The position numbers and the translations under genes were made by a program. The notes beneath the pieces were generated by a model that was not told the origin of the DNA, made no database searches, and saw nothing but the letters and a program-made list of their open reading frames with translations. DNA of 64,000 nt, taken from contig BQIV01000013.1 in NCBI GenBank assembly GCA_021604005.1, forward strand, positions 1-64,000. The letters run 5' to 3'. Position 1 is the stretch's first letter. Each line of letters opens with the position of its first letter. This document shows, piece by piece, positions 1-7,905 of the stretch. The DNA is from Nitrospirales bacterium. GTDB taxonomy: Bacteria; Nitrospirota; Nitrospiria; Nitrospirales; UBA8639.

Positions 1-1
1 C

Positions 2-1213
2 GTAGGAATCCTTGTAAAGCTTTTTCCGAAAGCGGCGATTCACGGTTTGCTGGCTTCCATTGGAGTCATCATCATCGCAAAACAATTTCCTGTATTGATG
101 GGATTGAATCCACAGGGGGCTCCTCTAGAGTTACTCGCTGGTATCCCTTCCTTTGTTATGAACATGAACCCGAAAGTTGCGTTAATTGGAATGATGGGTC
201 TTACGATTGTGGTGGGTTATAGCTATATAAAAAATCCCAAATTGAAGGTCATTCCCGCACCCATGTTGATGTTAATGATCACTGTTCCAATAGCCATATT
301 TTTAGGAATTGGGGAGAAGGGGTCGTATACGTTCAATAATCAAATTTACGAACTCGGCGAAAAGTTTTTAGTCAATGTTCCAGGTAATTTGCTGCATGCC
401 ATAACTTTCCCGGATTTTTCAGGAATAACCACGGAGACTGGAATTAAGTATACGGTTCTTTTTGCGATCATTGGAAGTTTGGAGAGCATTCTCAGTGCCA
501 AGGCTATTGATGGGATCGATCCGTGGGGTCGAAAAACAAATCTGGATCGAGACTTGTTGGCCACCGGTACAGCGAACACCTTGTCGGCTTTCATTGGTGG
601 ATTGCCCATGATTTCTGAAATTGTTCGAAGTAAAGCCAACATTGATAATGGGGCAAGAACCCGGTTTGCTAATTTTTACCACGGAATGTTTTTACTGATA
701 TGTGTTGCATTGATTCCAGGGGTTATAAATCAAATTCCCCTCGCTGCCTTGGCAGCGTTATTGGTCATCACAGGATCTCGTCTGGCTTCTCCCAATGAGT
801 TTGTGTCTGTGTATCGTGAGGGAAAAGACCAGTTCATTATTTTTGTCTCTACCATATTGGGTGTACTCGCTACTGACCTTTTAAAAGGATTAGCGATTGG
901 AATTGGAGTCAGCATTGTCATGCATTTCATTCGTGGGGGGTCCATCTTCAGATTGAACGCCAAGATCATTCATGAACGGGATCAGTCTGTCACGATTTTT
1001 TTACGAGGTTCCATCATTTTCAGTTCATGGATTCCTCTAAGAAAACACCTTGATCGTTTTTTTCTGGAAGGGAAGCGTGTCACCGTGGATATGACAGAAA
1101 CGAAACTTGTGGACCGTAGGATCATGTCTAAGATTGACGAGTGGATAAGGAAATTCAGAGAAAACGGTCTTGAGTTGTCAGTGCGAGCCAGAATGACATC
1201 ACTCGATGAGTGA
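2..1213 (+). CDS. SulP-family anion transporter, C-terminal part
   Basis: This is the 3' part of an inner-membrane SulP (SLC26-type) transporter, a family that carries sulfate, bicarbonate or other inorganic anions. The reading frame is open from the window edge, so the true start lies upstream. Several hydrophobic segments fill the first 300 residues, including the conserved stretch around GGLPMISEIVRSKANIDNG, which is typical of the family. The last 100 residues, after the final membrane segment, look like a cytoplasmic STAS domain (from about ...SVTIFLRGSIIFSS). The substrate cannot be told from sequence. The gene converges on the sensor gene at 1337-2536, and no clear terminator was seen between them. 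The family call is secure; the partial state is due only to the window edge. Confidence 0.88.
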   Translation, partial: VGILVKLFPKAAIHGLLASIGVIIIAKQFPVLMGLNPQGAPLELLAGIPSFVMNMNPKVALIGMMGLTIVVGYSYIKNPKLKVIPAPMLMLMITVPIAIFLGIGEKGSYTFNNQIYELGEKFLVNVPGNLLHAITFPDFSGITTETGIKYTVLFAIIGSLESILSAKAIDGIDPWGRKTNLDRDLLATGTANTLSAFIGGLPMISEIVRSKANIDNGARTRFANFYHGMFLLICVALIPGVINQIPLAALAALLVITGSRLASPNEFVSVYREGKDQFIIFVSTILGVLATDLLKGLAIGIGVSIVMHFIRGGSIFRLNAKIIHERDQSVTIFLRGSIIFSSWIPLRKHLDRFFLEGKRVTVDMTETKLVDRRIMSKIDEWIRKFRENGLELSVRARMTSLDE

Positions 1214-1336
1214 TTCGAATATCGTAGCGTGTACGCGTGATAAAACCACCCTGGTGGGAGGGGAGTTTTGGGGAATTCCAACTGCAAAAGACATGATACC
1301 TTGCGCGCATGCGACCATTGAATTGTTCGCAACAAG

Positions 1337-2536
1337 TCAGTCTTTATCTTGTGATTTCTCTTTCTGCAATCGATCCAAAAGTTGATTGAAACTTTGGCTC
1401 AGGGTGCCCAATTCATTTCGGGAATGAACTGGGAGGCGTTTTCCCTTGTAATTTCCATGCGCAAGCTCATCTGCCAGTTTGCAAACATCCAGGATGGGTT
1501 CGCTGATTGAGCGAGTGATGTTTGCCCCCAACACGCCGCTGATCAGTGCCGCCGTAAAAAACAATGCCACTAAAAGTACAATTAAAAAATGCGTTCTGCT
1601 GGAAATCTCTTCAACATCATTTTCCAGCAATTGCTCCTGAACCGCAGTCATTTCATTCAAGAGTTCCTTGATTCGAAATGCTAAAGGGGCAGCCTCAGTT
1701 TTCGTCAAATAATTAGCCCGGTTCCAATCTTCTCCTGACCGAATGCGGATAATTTCTTTCAGTAAAGGATCGAACTGATTGAGTTCATCTTGCAGGGATT
1801 TAAAATTCTTCAACTGCTCTTTACTGAAGTTGTGTTCATTTTCCTGTAATGCTTCCATAGACGCAGCACTTTTTCCCCAGTTTTCCAAAGATTCCTTTTT
1901 AAATTCTTGTTTGCCAGATAACAAAAACTCGTCGGCTCTTTCCAAAGCCAGACTGGTTGTCGTCTCTATAGTAGCGAGAATTTCTACCAGTTGCTGATTT
2001 TGGGGAGTAATTTTGCTTTTCACATTCTGCTTGATCATTTTATCAACGGTTGCCACGATGGCTTTTTCCAAAGGTTCCGCTTGATCGAAAAGAATTTTTT
2101 GTGCAGGAGAATTTTCCGGGGTTCGTGCGATATCTTCGATCTTCTGTTGGGTCTTCTTAAAATCATCGATTTCTTTTTCGATAGTTTTTAACCGGGCCTT
2201 ATTTTCCGGATCTGTCCAGTGGGGAGCAAGCTGATGCATCTGCTTCAGGGATGGGTTGATGAGTTCTGCCCAGGCAAGGGCTCGTTCTGTCTGGTATTTT
2301 GGATCTCCCAGGAGAATCCACCCACGCAGCGAAGCCAGGGAGTGGTTGATACCATTTAACATCATAAGACTGGCATGAGCCGTGGGAGTTCGAAGGTCGA
2401 CAACCCTCTTCGTGATTATCTCCATAGTTTTTACTTGCTGAATGGTGAGCAATACCACACCCATTAAAATAAGTGTGGTAACCCCGAACCCCAAGCCCAC
2501 TTGCTTCCCTATCGTCATATCCCTAAAATTAAACAT
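1337..2536 (-). CDS. MCP-like membrane sensor ending after HAMP, no output domain
   Basis: The 399-residue protein has a transmembrane segment at about 12-30, a long helical periplasmic region (31-315) resembling the ligand-binding bundles of methyl-accepting chemotaxis proteins, a second membrane segment at 316-338 and a HAMP domain at about 339-392. It stops seven residues later. No methyl-accepting, kinase, cyclase or GGDEF domain follows. The next gene downstream is convergent, so no output domain lies just past the stop in another frame. The ATG at 2536 is preceded by a G-rich ribosome binding site. The protein could work as a stand-alone sensor that dimerises with full-length receptors, or it could be a 3'-truncated receptor gene. 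Chemoreceptor-like architecture is clear; the function is unknown. Confidence 0.75.
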   Translation of the reverse strand: MFNFRDMTIGKQVGLGFGVTTLILMGVVLLTIQQVKTMEIITKRVVDLRTPTAHASLMMLNGINHSLASLRGWILLGDPKYQTERALAWAELINPSLKQMHQLAPHWTDPENKARLKTIEKEIDDFKKTQQKIEDIARTPENSPAQKILFDQAEPLEKAIVATVDKMIKQNVKSKITPQNQQLVEILATIETTTSLALERADEFLLSGKQEFKKESLENWGKSAASMEALQENEHNFSKEQLKNFKSLQDELNQFDPLLKEIIRIRSGEDWNRANYLTKTEAAPLAFRIKELLNEMTAVQEQLLENDVEEISSRTHFLIVLLVALFFTAALISGVLGANITRSISEPILDVCKLADELAHGNYKGKRLPVHSRNELGTLSQSFNQLLDRLQKEKSQDKD

Positions 2537-2762
2537 CTCAACCCCCGAATCTAACTTTTCATCAACTCCCGCGCTGTAGCGAGGAGGAAGAATGTATCAA
2601 ATTGTCTCGTTATTATCATAGCAAAACGTAAAGTCTGTACTATAGTAATAGTTTGAGTTTCTCCCGATCCATTTGCAAGGCATTGAAAAAACGGTGCCTA
2701 CCTTCTCTCTGTCTAGTCATTCATCGTTTAACCATTCTAAACATTATTCGAAATTTCGAAAA

Positions 2763-3168
2763 ATGAAAGTCAGTGATCCATACATGAAAATCGTGGAATG
2801 GTCGGAGGAAGATCAGTGTTACATCGGAACCCGTCCAGGACTCATGCTTGGCGGGATCCACAGCAAAGACGAGGCCAAACGTGTATAAAGAGCTTTGCCA
2901 AGCGGTGGAAGAGTGGATAGATATTTATGAGAAGGATACAGAGCCTCTACCAGCAGCCACGACCGGGAAAAACTACTCAGGAAAATTTGTCGTCAGAGAT
3001 GGCAAGGAGCTACATAAGTCGTTGGCCATAGACGCGCTCCGTCGAGGAAAAAGTCTAAACTCCTATTGTGTAAATTTACTCAAGGAGGAAAGCCCCCTCT
3101 ACAGAATACACAAGTGCAAGCCACGTATTTCGGAGCAAAACCGCAACCCCACTTCGTCCAGAAAGTAG
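2763..3168 (+). pseudogene. HicB-family antitoxin-like gene, frameshifted
   Basis: The first part (2763-2888) reads as the HicB beta strand region with the typical stretch VEWSEEDQCYIGTRPG and LGGIHSKDEAK. It then hits a stop. The next frame continues without loss of similarity as VYKELCQAVEEWIDIYEKD and on to the Arc/CopG-like C-terminus ending HKSLAIDALRRGKSLNSYCV. One extra C at about 2880 (AAA-C-GTGTAT) explains the break. No HicA toxin gene is visible on either side. The last 24 residues after NLLKEES do not resemble the family and may be read-through. The gene is probably a relic of a DNA-binding HicB-type regulator, unless the inserted base is a sequencing error. Confidence 0.72.
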
Positions 3169-3817
3169 TCATCCAACTTTCAGCCAAAATAATTACTCCA
3201 CAAAAGGTTAGGTCCCTTAACAAGAAAGGTTCCTGACACCTTATTGCCTACACCCTGTTTATGTGAGAATGTCCAGATATGGAAACTTTAAATAAGATAG
3301 TTTCAGAAGAACCCTAGCATTCATTATGCCCTGGCCCGTCATGTGGAATGGCGCTACCCTCCTGATCACATATGCCATAATGCCGTAGATCTAGAGGTTA
3401 AAGAGTACTTCTCAACAGGTCTTTCACGCATTCTGTTTTTTACTCGAGTGGTTAAAGTATTAAAACTAGATTTGATCCTTATGTTTATAAAACTAGTCTT
3501 GCCCCCTAGTTTAGTAGGACGAGAACGCATAGAGCCGTTTCAATGAACTTACAAGGGATCGTCGTCGATAAGTCATAAATTACGCACTTTTTCAGGATGT
3601 TATTTTGATGTTGATAAAGGAAGAACCTAAAAAGAAGGCTAGAAATTCACTGTTTGTTGGATTCGTTACGTGATGAGATTTCTCCCCTTTTCTCATGAGA
3701 TAGAAGTTAAGTCGTGGCTATAGGTCTAGAGACTTTCAGACGTAGAATCAGATAGATAGTACTCCAAAGAAAACACCAGCATCGTACTTAATTCATGAGA
3801 CTCGGCCGGTACTACTA
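3169..3817. other. Intergenic stretch without recognisable gene
   Basis: About 650 bases lie between the HicB relic and the convergent phosphoesterase gene. The stretch is visibly AT-richer than its neighbours. A 67-codon plus-strand frame at 3343-3546 has no family resemblance and no ribosome binding site. I see nothing else here except the short inverted repeat at 3226-3242. Confidence 0.5.
3226..3242. repeat. Short inverted repeat AAGGT-N7-ACCTT
   Basis: The 17-bp sequence AAGGTTCCTGACACCTT forms a five-base stem around TCCTGAC. Sequences of this form recur near REP-associated tyrosine transposases (RAYT) in many bacteria, so it may be a stray copy. Only one copy was noticed in this window. 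Confidence 0.3.
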
Positions 3818-5395
3818 TTAGCAGCCTCGTCCCACGCTAGGGCAACGACTATCACAGACATCTACCACTTGCCCTACTGACTTTTCCTCCATGTACCAGG
3901 CTTGAAGACTCTGATTCAGGCCTCCAGTCGGAGATTCTGTGATACTAACAAAAGTATAGCATGCTGGAAGCTCTTCCAGCTGCAGCATTCGTAATCCCTT
4001 GCCCAACGAAGACAGTTTTTTCGAGCGCGCGATTGCACGGAATTTTTCGTCGTCGATAATGCGCTGGAATGCGCCATCGTTGAGCACGCTCACCTTGACG
4101 CGACTACTGATCTCTACAGGCCATTCTTTTTCAAATGCGTGAGTGTGGCCGTAAACAAAGACTCGCATATTGGGAAGATCTTCCCATCGACCCTTGACAT
4201 ACGGTCCCACAACTCGCTCCCTGGACCAGAGCAGTTTCTCGACTGCCGATCCTAGCTTTTTGCTTGTGGTCGTCGGACATTGTGGTTTTGCCTTGCGGAC
4301 TGCGATCTGGTCACACAGTGCCAACACCGCGTTATCAGGGAGCTTTTGTCGGTCCTGTGCAAGCCCTCTAAGAGCTTGTTCCAGGTTCGTCTTGTCGGAA
4401 ACTGAGAGCATCGCTGCCAGAGGATCATCTTTAGCAAACGCCCCAGCAAATAATGCTGAGCCTAGGTCTCGTGCTTTATTAGTATCCCATTTTGGTAAAT
4501 CGTTATTGTCTGTCTCCCCCAAGAATGCAATCTTCTGTCTCACCGATGTCTCAAGTAGGTTGAACTTCACGAAGCGAAAGAAGTCAAAGACGGTCGCAAA
4601 TACGCCACGGTCACCCATTCTATATTTCGTACCGGCTGACAGAGGACTCAAATTGTCGATAAGCGGGTAAGATTCCTCCTCGTCGTTAAAGATTTTCTGT
4701 ACGAACTGTTCCCCCCACGGACGCTCGAGGTATGTCACTCCGTTGACCTGTTTCGAGACTGTCGGCCATTCTTCGTAACGATTCGGATCCCATCCAATCT
4801 GGTGGCCGTGCTCAGCTACAACCCGCCCCTTCTCCGACTTCCAGGTGCCATCTTTGACTCGGTTGATGCAACTTGTGTCCGATTCAAGAGAGTCAGCTAC
4901 CATCGCCCAGATGTTGTCAAGGACCAATGCCGCATCATGATTACCCGGAATTACATGCACACAGTTTGTCCTGTTTGTCCCTTTTCGGGAGAATGCAGCC
5001 AAAGCTGCCAATTCTCGGGAATGTGCTTTGAGGACAGCCCCCGCTATAACAGTCATCTCTTCAAGACTGCAGCCATAATCCCCGTTCGGCCCCTTACAGG
5101 TAACTCCCGTAGGGGGTTGCCAAAGCTCCAGGAAGTCACCTACGATTACAAGATCCACTGCAGCATTGCCAGGTTGTGAAATGTGTTTGAGAAATCCCTC
5201 AAATGCTACAGGCCAGCGAAAGTCCTCCGTCTTATACCAGGATCCGTTTGCATCTTTTCCCAACCCCATGTGAAGATCGCTGATAAAGACTATCGTGCGA
5301 GGCGAAGCTGAATTTACGCCTTCGACAGCGAAGAGGAAAATGATGCAGAGAATTATCTGGCCAGTTCTTCTGAAAAATGTTGCTGTTAGAGTCAT
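3818..5395 (-). CDS. Exported calcineurin-like metallophosphoesterase
   Basis: The protein has a signal peptide (residues 1 to about 30) followed by a calcineurin-fold metallophosphoesterase. The metal-ligand motifs are in order: SDLH (D40, H42), GDFLELW (D87), GNHD (N152, H153), a GH pair within AEHGHQ, and GHTH near the C-terminus. The GDFLELW form recalls LpxH-type and other phosphodiester hydrolases, but the protein is about twice that size, so the substrate is not predicted. The ATG at 5395 was chosen over the longer frame because it has a GAGGAG site upstream and directly precedes the signal peptide. It starts only ten bases after the stop of the CHAT gene, so the two are co-transcribed. 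It is the last gene of the three-gene exported operon. The periplasmic or extracellular location is inferred from the signal peptide. Confidence 0.85.
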   Translation of the reverse strand: MTLTATFFRRTGQIILCIIFLFAVEGVNSASPRTIVFISDLHMGLGKDANGSWYKTEDFRWPVAFEGFLKHISQPGNAAVDLVIVGDFLELWQPPTGVTCKGPNGDYGCSLEEMTVIAGAVLKAHSRELAALAAFSRKGTNRTNCVHVIPGNHDAALVLDNIWAMVADSLESDTSCINRVKDGTWKSEKGRVVAEHGHQIGWDPNRYEEWPTVSKQVNGVTYLERPWGEQFVQKIFNDEEESYPLIDNLSPLSAGTKYRMGDRGVFATVFDFFRFVKFNLLETSVRQKIAFLGETDNNDLPKWDTNKARDLGSALFAGAFAKDDPLAAMLSVSDKTNLEQALRGLAQDRQKLPDNAVLALCDQIAVRKAKPQCPTTTSKKLGSAVEKLLWSRERVVGPYVKGRWEDLPNMRVFVYGHTHAFEKEWPVEISSRVKVSVLNDGAFQRIIDDEKFRAIARSKKLSSLGKGLRMLQLEELPACYTFVSITESPTGGLNQSLQAWYMEEKSVGQVVDVCDSRCPSVGRGC

Positions 5396-5405
5396 TCTGT
5401 TCTCC

Positions 5406-7880
5406 TCATGGACTAGCACACAGGCGTAAATTCGGATTTCCGACGAAAATAAGCTCCAATCCCATGTCGCCAACTGAGCCTTTTACCTTCAAATCAGTGT
5501 GATTCTTCATAGCTGTAGCCGTCGCCGATATTGCTTGGTTAAAAAGGTTAAGTAATGCGTAATCCTTACCCTGAGCGAGAGCTTTATTCACTAGCCGAGT
5601 AAATTCAATAGCAAAGGCCTTACCGTAGTTTGCATCAAGGGAGAAAGGAGAGAGAATCGCAGCATCAAGGCCAAAGCTGTTGAGCTTCTCATATAGGAGT
5701 CGGTCGACACGATTCACACCAGCTGATTCGCACATTACAAGTAATGCGGCAGTTGCTTCACCATACTCCCTGGTAAGCTCGTTGACCTGGAGTTCGTAAT
5801 CGTTCTTATTATAGTAAAGCCGACCGGCATTGTGATGCGAAACGACCACAAGTCCTTCCTGCTGAGCCTTTTGATCTTGATTTGTCAGGTAGTCTCTAAG
5901 CTTTTCAAACGACTCGCCAAGCCAGTTCTTTTGCTGCTTGATTTCGTCGGGTAATTTCACCACAGCGCCATCAAGTTTGTCTGATATTGCAACTGACCAC
6001 TTGTTTAAACAACCAGATTCACCGTAATCTTCTTTTGGAAGTGGGAGTATTACCTGGAGAGGTTTACGAAGGAATCCCCCAGAACCAGGTGCGGAAAGAA
6101 GACTGAACGGTAGGAATACGATGTCCCCACGGCGATCCGTGAATCGCACCAGAAAAGAGGGTGGGGTCGCCGATCCATCTACGAACGCTTTCAATGCTAC
6201 CTTTGCAGCACGAGCCTTTTTCTGCTCAGCTGGGTCTTTAGCTGAGAAGAGCGCGTTGGCTAATGTCGTTCCTACCCTACCATACGCATGTTTGGTGCCA
6301 TTGATGGTAAGCTCGCGGGCTTTTTCGATCCTCCCTTCGAGATTTCGTTTGTCTGCCAAATATTCAGTCAGTGGAGGATAGATTTCCCATGAGAAGGGTG
6401 CGTCGCTGACCCCATAGAGAAATGCAGCAGCAACTTTTCCCGAATCTAGGGAGAATTGCTCGAACACATGAAGCGCAGCGTCCACCAGCGGTGCGTCACC
6501 ATGCGTCAACAGATTGTGTAGTCCAGCGGTAAGCACTGTGGTGATCTCGTTCGAGGAGCACTTTTTCTGGCTATCTGGTGAACTGATGACCTCAAGTGAG
6601 TGCACGAGGTGATCAAGGGGACGAACCCCTGATTTATCTGTGATCGAAATAGCAATGGCTCCGCAACCAACCGCCCGCGGGTCAAGGGAGATCTCAATTG
6701 TTGTTGCAGCAGCTATGGCCGAAAGCTGAACAGGGTTTCGCGCACCCATAAGATTCGGTTGTGGTGTGCTCGGATCAAGCTTGGTCAAATCTAGTACGAT
6801 ATGGTGCGTTTGCTGGTTAGCGATCTCGACCGCATGGCCAATCACCTCAGTGCGAACAGTGAATTCACGCGTAGTAATCCCTTGGCGCATTAATACATTT
6901 ACCATTTCGCTGAGCGTCGGATCTGGTGGTGCATGACCAATAGGTAATCCTTGGAGTATCTTTTCATAGATGTATAGGGACGCGTCGACCTGCAACGTAT
7001 ATTCGGTTTCGACTCCGTTTTCCTCGAGAAGTAGGGCAGCAAGAGGTGTGCGATTTGGATCTCCAGTGCGATATGTCCAGCTGTTCCAGGTCCAGGTCGG
7101 AGTCCTCCCGTCTTGTTCGCCGCCACTCTGCAAGGGAATCCAGCCCCTGAACTCTTTCTGACTAGGGAGAGGCGGTGGATTGCCTTCAATTTCGTACTCC
7201 AAATATTCGCTCCGTCGGGGAAAACCACCGCATTGGTTTGGGTCCAAAGCCACGCAAAATCGGGTTGAGATAACTTGGGCAACCTCGCGTTCAACGTCTG
7301 GGGCTCGAAATACGATTGCAAGAGGTGCTTCCCCGAGACGGTCCTTGACCCCGATTTTGAAAACATGCCGTTCAATGACCCATACAGGCTTGTCGTTTAA
7401 TTGGAGGAGGGTAAAAGGGTTGGACACGACATCTATTTTCTCGATAAGGTCAAACTGGTTGAGCTGTCCACGCATGTCCGGAGAACTAACGAAATCAGCA
7501 CGATACTTATGTAGGAAGAAATGCGGTCTCTCGGTTGCGTTGTACATCTCATCTGTGACAACTACAACTTGCAATATCTGGCCCGGCTCTACCTCTCGCA
7601 TCGGAAGACTAAGCACACCAGCTGGATGAGATATAGAATCGCCGTAGGCTATCGCGCTGATGTCCATCACAAACCGGTAGTTAGTGTTTGGCATAAGATG
7701 CGGAACAGGTTCGAATGATGGCCTTGAAGAGCCTTCGTAAAGCTCGAACCACAGGTTGACAAAGAGATCTTGGCTAGAGCCGGCAGGGACTTCAACCGAT
7801 TTCAACTGGGCATAAATCGCTCGTGGTCCAAATAAAACAAAAAGCAGTGCGGTAATAAACACCATGACCTGCTTAAGCAT
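5406..7880 (-). CDS. Exported CHAT-domain (caspase-like) protein
   Basis: The 824-residue protein begins with a signal peptide ending near AIYAQ (about residue 25). It has a beta-rich N-terminal half without recognised domains and a C-terminal CHAT domain of about 240 residues. The CHAT features visible are the strand FLPFSLLS, the catalytic-histidine strand LVVVSHHNAG (H682/H683), the catalytic-cysteine strand LLVMCESAG (C717) and the closing strand LELIFVGNP. The His-Cys spacing of about 35 residues fits the family. CHAT proteins are clan CD cysteine peptidases and usually cytoplasmic; an exported one is unusual. The gene lies 25 bases downstream of the metallopeptidase and ten bases upstream of the phosphoesterase. 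Peptidase activity is inferred from the His/Cys pair. Confidence 0.75.
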   Translation of the reverse strand: MLKQVMVFITALLFVLFGPRAIYAQLKSVEVPAGSSQDLFVNLWFELYEGSSRPSFEPVPHLMPNTNYRFVMDISAIAYGDSISHPAGVLSLPMREVEPGQILQVVVVTDEMYNATERPHFFLHKYRADFVSSPDMRGQLNQFDLIEKIDVVSNPFTLLQLNDKPVWVIERHVFKIGVKDRLGEAPLAIVFRAPDVEREVAQVISTRFCVALDPNQCGGFPRRSEYLEYEIEGNPPPLPSQKEFRGWIPLQSGGEQDGRTPTWTWNSWTYRTGDPNRTPLAALLLEENGVETEYTLQVDASLYIYEKILQGLPIGHAPPDPTLSEMVNVLMRQGITTREFTVRTEVIGHAVEIANQQTHHIVLDLTKLDPSTPQPNLMGARNPVQLSAIAAATTIEISLDPRAVGCGAIAISITDKSGVRPLDHLVHSLEVISSPDSQKKCSSNEITTVLTAGLHNLLTHGDAPLVDAALHVFEQFSLDSGKVAAAFLYGVSDAPFSWEIYPPLTEYLADKRNLEGRIEKARELTINGTKHAYGRVGTTLANALFSAKDPAEQKKARAAKVALKAFVDGSATPPSFLVRFTDRRGDIVFLPFSLLSAPGSGGFLRKPLQVILPLPKEDYGESGCLNKWSVAISDKLDGAVVKLPDEIKQQKNWLGESFEKLRDYLTNQDQKAQQEGLVVVSHHNAGRLYYNKNDYELQVNELTREYGEATAALLVMCESAGVNRVDRLLYEKLNSFGLDAAILSPFSLDANYGKAFAIEFTRLVNKALAQGKDYALLNLFNQAISATATAMKNHTDLKVKGSVGDMGLELIFVGNPNLRLCASP

Positions 7881-7905
7881 TTGTCTTCACCCTATTCGAC
7901 TTAGT

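Noticed and set aside
3343-3546. 67-codon plus-strand frame in the AT-rich gap
   Set aside because: No start signal, no recognisable family and low-complexity hydrophobic end.
4170-4670. 166-codon plus-strand frame
   Set aside because: Entirely antisense to the phosphoesterase gene, which has all catalytic motifs.
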